NCBI GenBank assembly: GCA_017405525.1 | Contig: JAFRAH010000006.1 | Span: 1-64,000, forward strand | DNA from: Synergistaceae bacterium | GTDB taxonomy: Bacteria > Synergistota > Synergistia > Synergistales > Aminobacteriaceae | DNA: 64,000 bases | Reading direction: 5' to 3' | Shown here: in pieces, positions 1 to 7,885 of the stretch | Numbering within the stretch: position 1 is the stretch's first letter | Layout: each line of letters opens with the position of its first letter | Made by a program: the position numbers and the translations under genes | The notes under the pieces: model-generated | Databases searched by the model: none | What the model saw: the letters and a program-made list of their open reading frames with translations, nothing else | What the model was told of the DNA's origin: nothing

Positions 1-915
1 CACAACACAACACAACTAAGCCTTGAAGGTGTCATTACCGGGGGCTTGTGCTGGGAGGAACTGACACGGAGACGCTGGGAGGATGCCAAGTGCCTCGAAC
101 GTTACGGCTACAAGGTCTACTCACAGAATGACGAGGACGGTATAATACAGGAGATATTCCGGCGAATAGGGACAACAGACAAACGCTTCATTGAGTTCGG
201 AGTGCAGAACGGGCTCGAAAGCAACTGCCACTATCTTCTTCACAAGGGCTGGTCTGGATTATGGATTGAGGGCTCAGAAAGGTACGTCCGTGAAATTCGG
301 GACAGGTTCAGGCCGGTCATCAAAGCCAAGCGGCTCAAGGCAAGAAATGCATTCATCACAAGGGACAACATCAACGAATTATTCACAGGTGAAGGATTTT
401 CAGGGGAAATAGATTTGCTCTCAATCGATATTGACGGTAATGATTATTACGTTTGGCAGGCAGTCAAGGCTGTGAATCCCCGCGTGGTTGTGATTGAGTA
501 CAACGGGAAATTTCCGCCTGACCTTGACTGGAAGCAAGCCTATAATTCCGGGCATGTCTGGGACGGTTCGGATTGGCAGGGAGCATCATTGAAGGCACTT
601 GAGCTTTTGGGCAGAGAGCTGGGCTATCAGCTTGCCGGGACTAACCTTAACGGGGTAAATGCGTTCTTTATCCGCGGGGATTTGGCGGGCGACAAGTTCA
701 TCACTCCTGCGACTGCTGAGGGGCTCTATAATCCCCTAAGAATGGAGCTGAGTTTTGCCTCATATCATCCTGCGAGGTACTGCCTTGTTCTTCAGGAGGA
801 GGAGCTGGGAATCAGGAACTACTACGAGGACGGGAAAGTACCTGAGCCTCCCAAGTGGAAGAGATTTTTGCGGCGGCCAATCTTCAAGATTGGTAATGCG
901 TGGAGGAACGGTTAA
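1..915 (+). CDS. FkbM-like methyltransferase-family protein, 5' end at window edge
   Basis: The N-terminal half reads like the Rossmann-type core of FkbM-family SAM-dependent methyltransferases. It has a 'SQNDEDGI' start, 'FIEFGVQNG' in the position of the glycine-rich SAM loop, 'GWSGLWIEG' with an acidic residue ending the second strand, and 'DLLSIDIDGNDY' as the acidic motif. Such proteins often sit in glycan or cell-surface gene clusters, but no cluster is visible here because the window begins inside the locus. The frame stays open to base 1. A TTG at 46 could be a start but has no convincing ribosome binding site, so the true start probably lies upstream of the window. It is followed by a terminator hairpin. 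The substrate is unknown, and the methyltransferase call rests on motif resemblance only. Confidence 0.55.
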   Translation, partial: HNTTQLSLEGVITGGLCWEELTRRRWEDAKCLERYGYKVYSQNDEDGIIQEIFRRIGTTDKRFIEFGVQNGLESNCHYLLHKGWSGLWIEGSERYVREIRDRFRPVIKAKRLKARNAFITRDNINELFTGEGFSGEIDLLSIDIDGNDYYVWQAVKAVNPRVVVIEYNGKFPPDLDWKQAYNSGHVWDGSDWQGASLKALELLGRELGYQLAGTNLNGVNAFFIRGDLAGDKFITPATAEGLYNPLRMELSFASYHPARYCLVLQEEELGIRNYYEDGKVPEPPKWKRFLRRPIFKIGNAWRNG

Positions 916-928
916 AGGCACAAAAAAA

Positions 929-963
929 CTCCCCCGCTGTAATTTCCAGTGAGGGAGCTTTAT
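929..963. terminator. Bidirectional intrinsic terminator
   Basis: Arms 929-939 (CTCCCCCGCTG) and 947-957 (CAGTGAGGGAG) pair over a short loop. An A-run lies on the left and CTTTATT on the right, so the hairpin can end both the plus-strand gene and the minus-strand toxin gene that meet here. It overlaps the last codons of the toxin gene. Confidence 0.7.
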
Positions 964-1370
964 TCTTCCGTCCAGTCATCAGTCATGAGACCGTCTATCC
1001 TGCTGAACTCCTTGACGTTGTTGGTTACGAGCACTCCGTTACGTGCCAAGACTGTAGCGGCTATGATTGTGTCATTGTAGCCTATCTTCTGTCCACGTAG
1101 CTCAAGGGCTGCCCTCATTCTGGCATAAGTCAGCAGCATGGAATCCTCAAACGGGACAATCTCATAAGGCTCACAGAAAGCCAGGGTCTCTGCAAGCGTC
1201 TCATCGTGCCTTTTGCTCTTTTCAGCTCCTACTAAGAGTTCAGCCTTCACAACCGCGGGAATCTTTATGCGGTCAGTATCTATTGCGTCAATTTTCTTGC
1301 GTAGCTCTACCTTCTTGCCTCTCATGTAGAAGATGCAGATGTTCGCATCAAGGTAGTATGTTTTATTCAC
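960..1370 (-). CDS. PIN-domain ribonuclease toxin (VapC family)
   Basis: This 136-residue single-domain PIN protein is the usual VapC length. The expected metal-binding acidic residues are present: D8 in 'YLDAN', E44 in 'KAELLVG', and D100 in 'GYNDTIIAA', followed by 'LVTNNVKEF' (T116-N118) at the fourth active-site position. VapC toxins are Mg-dependent RNases that cut tRNA or rRNA when the antitoxin is lost; the target here cannot be read from sequence. The start is GTG at 1370, which overlaps the end of the upstream 58-codon gene by 8 nt. That translational coupling is typical of an antitoxin-toxin pair. Confidence 0.85.
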   Translation of the reverse strand: MNKTYYLDANICIFYMRGKKVELRKKIDAIDTDRIKIPAVVKAELLVGAEKSKRHDETLAETLAFCEPYEIVPFEDSMLLTYARMRAALELRGQKIGYNDTIIAATVLARNGVLVTNNVKEFSRIDGLMTDDWTEE

Positions 1371-1539
1371 GGCTTAAGTCCTCATCACGGGCATAACCAT
1401 CGGGGGGTCTCACGAATGTTTCATCATCCACAGAACCGTATGTGTTCATCACGTATTCATGCCAGCCTTCGGGCGTATGGTAGTCGAACACCTTGTACCT
1501 TATCTTGCGTCCATTGTAATCAATTTCCTTGTAGCGCAT
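1363..1539 (-). CDS. 58-residue partner of the PIN toxin, putative antitoxin
   Basis: An ATG at 1539 is preceded by a strong AAAGGAGG site and opens a 58-codon frame beginning MRYKEIDYNGRKIRYKVFDY. It ends in TAA at 1363, inside the start of the PIN toxin gene. The protein is basic and aromatic at its N terminus and acidic at its C terminus (residues 37-58, with 'DDE' and 'RDEDLSRE'). This fits a DNA-binding head and a toxin-neutralising tail, but I do not recognise a known antitoxin family such as AbrB, RHH or Phd. The role is inferred from position, coupling and size. Confidence 0.7.
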   Translation of the reverse strand: MRYKEIDYNGRKIRYKVFDYHTPEGWHEYVMNTYGSVDDETFVRPPDGYARDEDLSRE

Positions 1540-1559
1540 AACTCATTCCTCCTTTGGGA

Positions 1560-1575
1560 TATTAGGATTATACCA
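1560..1575 (-). promoter_or_regulatory. Extended -10 promoter of the toxin-antitoxin pair
   Basis: On the minus strand, TATAAT lies at 1572-1567, preceded by TG one base away (TGGTATAAT), an extended -10. It sits directly in the T-tract of the hairpin at 1577-1608, so transcription of the pair would start next to the terminator of the citrate lyase operon. No good -35 is visible. Predicted transcription start is near 1560. Confidence 0.5.
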
Positions 1576-1576
1576 C

Positions 1577-1608
1577 AAAAAAAACTCCCCCCATGTTTCA
1601 GGAGGGAG
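1577..1608 (-). terminator. Terminator of the citDEF operon
   Basis: On the minus strand, CTCCCTCC pairs with the GGGGGGAG arm and is followed by eight T residues, 22 bases beyond the citF stop. It is a classical intrinsic terminator. Confidence 0.85.
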
Positions 1609-1629
1609 CTAGTGATTGCTATGTGATGC

Positions 1630-3201
1630 TTACACTTCGTAGGGCTTAATCTCCCTCACAACGTCAAGGATAGTTCCATCGCGTGCCTCAAGAATCGCTA
1701 CTACCCTGTCCTTCCACTGGAGGTCGTCCGGCTTCCCGACGAGTGAGTAGGCCTTCTCCTGGAGCTGCTTTATGGGTACGTGCTTGATGCCTGCCTTGTC
1801 GAGTGCCTCGATTATGTCTTTGCGTGCAGGGTTCACAGCAGTGCCGTAGTCCGTAACCACAACGTCAACGCAGTCGCCCGGTGTCGTAACAGTAACGACA
1901 TGCTCGCAGATTGTGGCCATGCGTCCCCTCGTCAGGGGGGTAACGATAACGCAGCACTTCGCGCCCTCGGCAGTGTCAGGATGTCCGCCCGGTGCACCCC
2001 TCAATACTCCGTCAGAGCCGGTGATTACGTTCACGTTGAAGTCGATGTCAACCTCAAGTGCCGCAAGAACGACAAAGTCCAGCTTGTTGACGAACGCGCC
2101 CTTGTTGGCAGGGTTGGCGTATTCTGATGCTGTCATCTCGAAGTGGTTGGGGTTAGTCCTGATGTCCTCGATTGCCCCCGTGTCGAAATCCTGAACGTCA
2201 ATAATCTTGCCTACTTTGCCCTTGCGCTGAAGGTCGCAGATTGCCGCAGTGATTCCGCCGATTGCCCACGCCATTTTGATTCCGCGCTCATCCATGAAGG
2301 GCTCAAGGAACCTGTTCACCGCCAATGAAGGCCCGCCTGCCCCCGTCTGGAAGCTGAAGCCCTCCTTGAACCACGGACATGCGGCGATAACCTTTGCTGT
2401 GTTCTCGGCCATCATGAGATCCCTGGGGTTCTGGGTCATACGCGCTGCAGCACTGGCTATCTTCTTGGGGTTGCCGATCTCGTCGACCTTCACCACGTAG
2501 TCAACATTAACGCCGTGAATGCTGGGCGGGAAGTTCGGGTAAGGCACGAGCGTATCAGTGATGACTACAACCTTGTCGGCATATTCCGAGTCAGGGACTG
2601 CATAGCTGAGGACTCCGCAATCACCTTTTCCGCCAAGAGCGCGAGCATTGCCGTATTCGTCTGACGTTGGAGCACCGATAAACGCAACGTCAATGTGAAC
2701 GTCGCCTTCCTCGATTGCCCTGACACGTCCGCCATGTGAACGGAGAATTGCCGGGGTCTTCAGCTTGCCATGTGATACGACATCGCCCATCTTGCCACGA
2801 ATGCCGGAGGTCTGGATGCCCGTAACTATTCCCTGCTCGATATATGCCGCTATGGGGTCGTGAGCATCTCCCAGGCTTGAGGCCGCAATCGTTATGTCCT
2901 TTATGCCGAGGTCTACGATTTCCTTCATGACCATGTTGACGATATAGTCGCCGTTCCTGAAGTGATGGTGGAATGAGACTGTCATACCGTCCTTAATGCC
3001 GCAAGCTATAACTGCATCACGGATTGAGGGAAGTAACTTGCTCTCCTGCGGGTTCTCGTAGATCTTTGACGTTGGGCCGGCCTTCTTGATGTATTTTCCG
3101 TCCCTGTAGCCCTTGCCCTGGTAGGGTTCGTACTTCCTGCCGTTCTTGAGCTGTACTGCCAATGCTTCTTCGGGTATCTCTCTTCCTACTGCGTTCTTCA
3201 T
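1630..3201 (-). CDS. citF: Citrate lyase alpha subunit (citrate CoA-transferase)
   Basis: CitF, 523 residues, is the usual family length and shows end-to-end resemblance ('GRKYEPYQGKGYRDGKYIKKAGP' region, 'SFHHHFRNGD', 'GGHPDTAEGAKC', 'VVTDYGTAVNPAR'). The alpha subunit moves the acyl-carrier thioester from acetyl-CitD to citrate, giving citryl-CitD and free acetate. CitE then cleaves citryl-CitD, so the complex splits citrate to acetate and oxaloacetate in the cytoplasm. It is the last gene of a citD-citE-citF unit: 3 nt separate it from citE, and a terminator follows the stop. The genes that activate the complex (citC ligase, citX, citG) are not in this window and must be elsewhere if the enzyme is active. 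Confidence 0.95.
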   Translation of the reverse strand: MKNAVGREIPEEALAVQLKNGRKYEPYQGKGYRDGKYIKKAGPTSKIYENPQESKLLPSIRDAVIACGIKDGMTVSFHHHFRNGDYIVNMVMKEIVDLGIKDITIAASSLGDAHDPIAAYIEQGIVTGIQTSGIRGKMGDVVSHGKLKTPAILRSHGGRVRAIEEGDVHIDVAFIGAPTSDEYGNARALGGKGDCGVLSYAVPDSEYADKVVVITDTLVPYPNFPPSIHGVNVDYVVKVDEIGNPKKIASAAARMTQNPRDLMMAENTAKVIAACPWFKEGFSFQTGAGGPSLAVNRFLEPFMDERGIKMAWAIGGITAAICDLQRKGKVGKIIDVQDFDTGAIEDIRTNPNHFEMTASEYANPANKGAFVNKLDFVVLAALEVDIDFNVNVITGSDGVLRGAPGGHPDTAEGAKCCVIVTPLTRGRMATICEHVVTVTTPGDCVDVVVTDYGTAVNPARKDIIEALDKAGIKHVPIKQLQEKAYSLVGKPDDLQWKDRVVAILEARDGTILDVVREIKPYEV

Positions 3202-3204
3202 GAC

Positions 3205-4122
3205 TTAAAGATCCCCCTCGTAAATTCCGCTGGCTTTTGCGAGCCTGATTACCCTTTCAGCACCAGGAACAAAAGCAATGTCTATCATTTTCCCGTTGTC
3301 GAGCGTGAAGACCCCGACTCCCTTGTCTGCCTGCTCACGGAACGCACGGACTATCTTTTCTGCCTCGGCGATTTCCTTCTGTGTCGGCGCAAGCATCTCA
3401 TGGACGATAGGAATCTGCTTCGGGTTGATGAGTGATTTACCGTCAAATCCCATCTCGACGTTCTGCTTGACTTCAGCCCTGAATCCCTCATCGTCGTTGA
3501 GGTTCGTGAACACCGTATCGAAGCACTGAATCCCTGCAGCCCTTGCCGCGTTGAGCATGAAGCCGCGCGCAAAAAGCATCTCGATACCGCCGGGAATGAC
3601 CTTGACCTGCATACACTTGCGGTAGTCGCCTCCTGAGAGTGCAACCCCGAAGAGCCTCGGTGATGCCGCGCAGATCTCTACAGCATTGAGCACACCTTTG
3701 GGGCTCTCAAGTGCGGCCATGAGGAGCGTCCTGCCTACTTCAACGCCGAACTCCTTTTCCGCCTCAGTTACTGCCTCGTCGACAATCTGAACGTCCTTCG
3801 CGCTCTCAGTCTTTGCGATTCTGATACCGTCAGCACCGCCAGCAACACAAACCCTGATGTCTTCCTTCCAGTGGGGGGTGTCAAGGCCATTGATGCGCAC
3901 GATTACTTCTGTGTCGCCGTAGTCGATCTCCTTCAACGCATGGTAGAGCGAGAAACGGGCTGAATCCTTCTGGTTCTCTGCCACAGCGTCCTCAAGGTCA
4001 AGCATTATCGAGTCAGCACCGTAAATGTATGCGTCCTTGATGAGCCCGGGCTTCTGTGCGTTCATGAACATCATTGTCCTGCGGAGGCGGAACCTCTCCG
4101 GCTTCGGTCTCGGTATACTCAT
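3205..4122 (-). CDS. citE: Citrate lyase beta subunit (citryl-ACP lyase)
   Basis: CitE is a 305-residue HpcH/HpaI-type TIM barrel. The N-terminal 'RRTMMFMNAQKPGLIKDA' segment, 'DSIMLDLEDAV' with its metal-binding acidic residues, 'VIVRINGLDT' and 'FDGKSLINPKQI' are all diagnostic. The enzyme cleaves citryl-CitD to oxaloacetate and acetyl-CitD using Mg. The ATG at 4122 overlaps the TAA of citD (TAATG), and citF follows 3 nt after its stop, so the three subunits are translated as a coupled set. Nothing in the sequence looks damaged. Confidence 0.95.
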   Translation of the reverse strand: MSIPRPKPERFRLRRTMMFMNAQKPGLIKDAYIYGADSIMLDLEDAVAENQKDSARFSLYHALKEIDYGDTEVIVRINGLDTPHWKEDIRVCVAGGADGIRIAKTESAKDVQIVDEAVTEAEKEFGVEVGRTLLMAALESPKGVLNAVEICAASPRLFGVALSGGDYRKCMQVKVIPGGIEMLFARGFMLNAARAAGIQCFDTVFTNLNDDEGFRAEVKQNVEMGFDGKSLINPKQIPIVHEMLAPTQKEIAEAEKIVRAFREQADKGVGVFTLDNGKMIDIAFVPGAERVIRLAKASGIYEGDL

Positions 4123-4430
4123 TAGCGAATCACTCCTCCCCAGTCAAACTTGCCGTCCATGTCGATGCCGCACCCTCTGTAGAATGCGCACTCAACGCGA
4201 GCCTTAATCGTGCAGTCAAGAGCACCGTGATCGTTGACGATTACCTTAGCGTTCTTCACGCCAAGCCTCTCCAGTGATGCCAAGACTTCAGCCTTAATCT
4301 GCCTGCCGTACTGGTTGAGCACAGAGCTTTCAAGGGTCAAGTCTATACCGCCGCTGTCTTTGGGTTCGAGCGTTATCATTATGTCGCTTGACTCAAGAGT
4401 CCCGGCAGTTCCAACCGCTTTTAACTCCAT
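4122..4430 (-). CDS. citD: Citrate lyase gamma subunit (acyl carrier protein)
   Basis: CitD carries the phosphoribosyl-dephospho-CoA arm on which citrate is activated and cleaved. The motif 'AGTLESSD' holds the attachment serine. Starting at ATG 4430 gives MELKAVGTAGTLESSD, which puts that serine at residue 14, as in the characterised Klebsiella protein. An upstream in-frame GTG at 4442 overlaps the AGGAGGT ribosome binding site, so I reject it. The product is 102 residues, normal for the family. It is the first gene of citD-citE-citF, with its own spacing from the transporter operon upstream. Confidence 0.93.
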   Translation of the reverse strand: MELKAVGTAGTLESSDIMITLEPKDSGGIDLTLESSVLNQYGRQIKAEVLASLERLGVKNAKVIVNDHGALDCTIKARVECAFYRGCGIDMDGKFDWGGVIR

Positions 4431-4574
4431 CTGAACAAACACCTCCTGAATAAGATAAAGAGCATTTGCATAGAATAAACTTTTTGGGATTGTTTAGGGA
4501 TAATTTTATCATGCAGTTACATTTCGGGGTTAAGAATTTTAGCGCATTATCTTCAAGCCTGAATCATGATGGAC

Positions 4575-4610
4575 AAAAAAATTCCCCTCCAGCCGTTGAA
4601 CTGAAGGGGA
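4575..4610 (-). terminator. Terminator of the tctCBA operon
   Basis: On the minus strand the arm at 4610-4601 (TCCCCTTCAG) pairs with the arm at 4592-4583 over an 8-nt loop and is followed by a T-rich run. It lies 12 nt after the tctA stop and separates transporter from lyase transcription. Confidence 0.8.
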
Positions 4611-4621
4611 GAATTATTGCT

Positions 4622-6118
4622 TTAGGCTTCCTTCTTCCTGAAGAGCTGAGACACAACAGGCCAGAGCAACAGAACAATGCTAACGACCATTAGAGTCCCT
4701 GCGACAGGACGCGCAAACATGTTCATGAGGTTAGCCCGTGAGATCGTGTAGGCACGGCTGAAATTGCCCTCGCAGATTACGCCCAAGACCAGGCCCAGAA
4801 TCAACGCCGCACTGTTGAAGTGGCACGCAGAAATCACGAGGCCGATAACCCCCGCAATGGCCATGATCTTAACGTCAGCTATGCTCATGTTCGTAGCGTA
4901 TGAGCCGATTATCGCCAGCATTATGATTATTGGCCCAAGGTACGAGTAGGGCACTGCAAGAATCTGCGCAAAGACCTTCGCGATACCTATAGCCACAAAG
5001 ACCATCAGGATATTCGTTACTACCATTGATGCGAACGTCGCACTGAGATACTGAGGCTGATTGACCAGTAAGAGCGGCCCTAACTGCACGCCCTTAAGGA
5101 CAAGCGCACTCATCATTACTGCGGCGGCATTACCCCCAGGGATACCCAGAGAGAGGAGCGGCACCATTGCCCCGCCAGTTGCGGCATTGTTGGCGGTCTC
5201 TGAGGCAGCTACTCCGTCAATAATCCCCGTCCCGAACTTCTCCGGGTGCTTCGAGAGCTTCGTCTCAGTCGAGTAGCAGAGGAATGATGCTATCGTTGCG
5301 CCAGCTCCCGGTAATATCCCTATGATTGTCCCGATTACCGAGCAACGTGCAAGCAGCCACTTAATCCCCCACCATTCTCGCCACGTAGGCATCTTCGTAT
5401 TGACGCTCGCATTGGTATCATCACTCTGGAGAGCCTCACGCTTCTTTGCCGTCTGCTTGAGGACCTCAGTAACGGCGAATATCCCGATTAAGACGGGTAT
5501 CATCTCAAGCCCCGCAATGAGCTCGCCGCTCCCGAACGTGAGACGCTGTACGGCATACATAGGGTCTTGTCCCACGCAAGCCAGCAATAACCCCAGCAAC
5601 CCGGATATTAGAGTGCGGAGTATGTTCTTGCTGTCGAGGCAGGTCAGTATCGACAGACCCATGAACGTAATCGCGAAAATGTCCGACGGGCTGAACGACA
5701 AAGCCGCCTGTGTGAGCTGAGGTGAGAGTGTGAGCATGGCCAGAGCCGAGACCAGTCCGCCGATTGCCGACGAGCCCAGGGCAATGCCGAGTGCCTTTCC
5801 TGCTTCCCCGCGCTGAGCCATTGGATAGCCGTCAAACGTTGTAGGTGCTGACGAGGGAACACCTGGAATCTTGAAGAGTATTGCCGTGATGCTGCCTCCT
5901 GTGATGGACGAGCAATAGACAGCAACGAGGAAGACTATTGCCGGGATTGGCTGCATCGAGTACGTGAACGGAAGACCCAGAGCTACGGCCATTGTCGCGC
6001 TCACTCCGGGAAGTGCCCCGAATATCGTGCCAACTACTATGGCGAATACGACCATCAGGAACGTGTAGGGGTCAAGAAGTACGCTGAAACCGTTAGTGAA
6101 TAATTCCCATGTTGTCAT
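4622..6118 (-). CDS. tctA: Tripartite tricarboxylate transporter, large membrane subunit
   Basis: This 498-residue TctA-family integral membrane protein has about 11-12 hydrophobic segments. The family's 'GALPGVSATMAVALGLPFT' loop lies near residue 35 and 'GILPGAGATIASFLCY' near residue 265, with 'SETANNAATGGAMVPLLSLGIPG' after it. In tripartite tricarboxylate transporters TctA and TctB form the membrane permease, fed by the soluble binding protein TctC and driven by an ion gradient. It is the last gene of tctC-tctB-tctA and a terminator follows. The next genes downstream encode citrate lyase, so citrate is the likely substrate. That is contextual inference, because TctC proteins bind varied carboxylates. 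Confidence 0.93.
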   Translation of the reverse strand: MTTWELFTNGFSVLLDPYTFLMVVFAIVVGTIFGALPGVSATMAVALGLPFTYSMQPIPAIVFLVAVYCSSITGGSITAILFKIPGVPSSAPTTFDGYPMAQRGEAGKALGIALGSSAIGGLVSALAMLTLSPQLTQAALSFSPSDIFAITFMGLSILTCLDSKNILRTLISGLLGLLLACVGQDPMYAVQRLTFGSGELIAGLEMIPVLIGIFAVTEVLKQTAKKREALQSDDTNASVNTKMPTWREWWGIKWLLARCSVIGTIIGILPGAGATIASFLCYSTETKLSKHPEKFGTGIIDGVAASETANNAATGGAMVPLLSLGIPGGNAAAVMMSALVLKGVQLGPLLLVNQPQYLSATFASMVVTNILMVFVAIGIAKVFAQILAVPYSYLGPIIIMLAIIGSYATNMSIADVKIMAIAGVIGLVISACHFNSAALILGLVLGVICEGNFSRAYTISRANLMNMFARPVAGTLMVVSIVLLLWPVVSQLFRKKEA

Positions 6119-6133
6119 GATTAGATGGCCTCC

Positions 6134-6664
6134 CTACATTATGGCAGACTTCACTGACGCAACGAGACCTTCAACCCAAAGCGAGAAGTTGCGGAGTTCG
6201 GGTATTGTCCCGCGCGGCAAGTTCACAGACAAGAGCACGCTGAACACGACATACAGCAGGAACGTTACGATTACCGCGAAGATGAAGAGCCTCACTACAT
6301 GTGTCTGGCCGAGCAATAACCCGTAAAGGAACAGCACGAGGAAGCACGTAGCCATGTAGCCGAGGGGTTCGAGTACGAAACTTGCGGCAACAACGAGGGC
6401 AATACCGAGCCACATTCTGACCTTAATGCTGAACATTGAGCTGAACGTGAAATCCGGGTTGTTCCTGTTCTTGCGGATTATGTTGATGATGTTGACCGCT
6501 ATGCAGACCAGAAGGAGGATGATTATCGCTTTCGGCCATACGTCGGGCTTGAGGGTGTAGGGGTTCCTTGCTGTCCTGTCGGGAATGGGAGCCTCTAAGA
6601 CGTTGAAGAAGTAGGCATATAGCAGCCCAAGCCATAAGAGAATGTTGCAGATTAGTTCAAACAC
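6134..6664 (-). CDS. tctB: Tripartite tricarboxylate transporter, small membrane subunit
   Basis: TctB-family protein of 176 residues with four predicted membrane helices: residues 4-20, one near 45-63, then 'MWLGIALVVAASFVLEPLGYM' and the 'LFIFAVIVTFLLYVVFSVLL' stretch. TctB proteins are poorly conserved, so identification rests on this topology, size and position between tctC and tctA. It starts about 15 nt upstream of tctA. A hairpin lies between tctC and tctB, so it probably depends on readthrough from the tctC promoter. Confidence 0.88.
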   Translation of the reverse strand: MFELICNILLWLGLLYAYFFNVLEAPIPDRTARNPYTLKPDVWPKAIIILLLVCIAVNIINIIRKNRNNPDFTFSSMFSIKVRMWLGIALVVAASFVLEPLGYMATCFLVLFLYGLLLGQTHVVRLFIFAVIVTFLLYVVFSVLLSVNLPRGTIPELRNFSLWVEGLVASVKSAIM

Positions 6665-6690
6665 TGATGATTTCCCCTTTGTGAACGAAA

Positions 6691-6726
6691 TAAAAACGGG
6701 GCAGAGAATATTTCACTCTTACCCCG
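6691..6726 (-). terminator. Intra-operon hairpin between tctC and tctB
   Basis: On the minus strand CGGGG (6726-6722) pairs with CCCCG (6701-6697), with inner AGAG/CTCT pairing, followed by TTTTTATTT. It has intrinsic-terminator form but lies inside the operon. A partial terminator here would make far more binding protein than permease, a common arrangement for binding-protein-dependent systems. Confidence 0.7.
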
Positions 6727-6742
6727 CAAATTCTTCATGATG

Positions 6743-7735
6743 CTAGTTTCCGCTGTAGTAATCTTTCTTCATGACACCCTCAGCCTTTAGGTAGTCGCTG
6801 AGGAGCTTGTAGTCATTCTCGCAGTCCGCCGCATACTCAGCAGGCCCGGCAAATCCCGGCCTCTCGTCATAGCACCCCTGAACGAGGAACGCCTGCCATG
6901 AAGGATCCTGTGATGCCTTCTCGACTGCCGCAACAAGTACATCGATTGCCTCTTGAGGAGTTCCCTTCTTGGCGAATATCCCTCTTGCAGGCCCAAGAAC
7001 TGAGTTAATCCCAAGCTCAACGGAGCACTCAACATCAGGATAACGCTTCATTCTCTTTTCGCAGAGAGCAAGCAACGGGACAATATCCCCTGCCGCAATG
7101 AGCCCCTCTATCTCGTCCGTACCTGTAACCATAATGTCGATATGTCCGCCGACAAGTGCCGAGTTCATCTCTGAGCCCGAAGGATAGGAGACATCCAGAA
7201 TGTCGAGACCCTCAAGAGCCTGCTTCAGTGATGCGCCGTCAAGCCCCGTGCTCGTGAGCATCCCTACGCTGACCTCAAAGGGGTTCTTGGTTACGTACTC
7301 CCTCATCTCGGAGAATGTCTTGTAGCCCTTCCGCTCCATGGCCTTCTTTGAGGCTGTGATTACGTTGATTGCGTGGACAAGACGCGCTACAGGTATGAAC
7401 TCGTCCTTGAAGTTCATTGACGTTGTGCCCTGTATGTCCTGCATGAAGAGGCTCTGAGTCCCAAGCATGAACGTGTAGCCGTCAGCTGGCTGCTTGTAGA
7501 CGTACTCGACCGCAGTAACGCCGTTGCCTCCCGTAACGTTGACGACCTCGACTTCCTGACCGAGAAGGGGCTTGAGGAGGGTAGCCATTGGCCGGAGGGT
7601 TGAGTCAGCACCGCCGCCTACTCCCCAGGGGCACACGATGGTAACCTTGCGCTCGAACTTCCATTCAGCCGACGCGAATGATGCAAAGCTCACGACGAGA
7701 CAGACAGCGAGCAATGCGCAGAGAAATTTTTTCAT
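6743..7735 (-). CDS. tctC: Tripartite tricarboxylate transporter, periplasmic binding protein
   Basis: This is a 330-residue TctC/Bug-family solute receptor. The signal peptide spans residues 1-23, with cleavage after 'SFASA'. The mature start 'WKFERKVTIVCPWGVGGGADSTLRP' carries the family ligand loop. Later 'GTDEIEGLIAAGDIVPLLALCEKR' and 'GPARGIFAKKGTPQEAI' are typical. It captures a carboxylate in the periplasm and delivers it to TctAB. It is first in the operon with a strong AGGAGG site 9 bases before ATG. The following hairpin should favour its overproduction. It stops with TAG, 8 codons before a TAA. Citrate is the most likely ligand, judged from neighbouring citDEF. Confidence 0.93.
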   Translation of the reverse strand: MKKFLCALLAVCLVVSFASFASAEWKFERKVTIVCPWGVGGGADSTLRPMATLLKPLLGQEVEVVNVTGGNGVTAVEYVYKQPADGYTFMLGTQSLFMQDIQGTTSMNFKDEFIPVARLVHAINVITASKKAMERKGYKTFSEMREYVTKNPFEVSVGMLTSTGLDGASLKQALEGLDILDVSYPSGSEMNSALVGGHIDIMVTGTDEIEGLIAAGDIVPLLALCEKRMKRYPDVECSVELGINSVLGPARGIFAKKGTPQEAIDVLVAAVEKASQDPSWQAFLVQGCYDERPGFAGPAEYAADCENDYKLLSDYLKAEGVMKKDYYSGN

Positions 7736-7838
7736 GAGAGATTACCTCCTGAAAGAATATAGATTGTGATGGAAATTTGGTAGTTGAGATTTTATCACAT
7801 GGCCGCTCAATGAGAATACAGCTATTGCACGGGCAAGC

Positions 7839-7847
7839 TGATATAAT
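7839..7847 (+). promoter_or_regulatory. Extended -10 promoter of the DUF533 gene
   Basis: TGATATAAT at 7839-7847 is a perfect extended -10. No consensus -35 occurs 17 bases upstream, as is usual for this promoter type. A GGGAG ribosome binding site follows before the ATG at 7886. Confidence 0.5.
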
Positions 7848-7885
7848 CATGGCCGATATTTTTTCATGAAGGGAGTAATTTTCTT

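Noticed and set aside
4431-4442. GTG start of citD at 4442
   Set aside because: It overlaps the AGGAGGT ribosome site, and the ATG at 4430 restores the family's N terminus and serine position.
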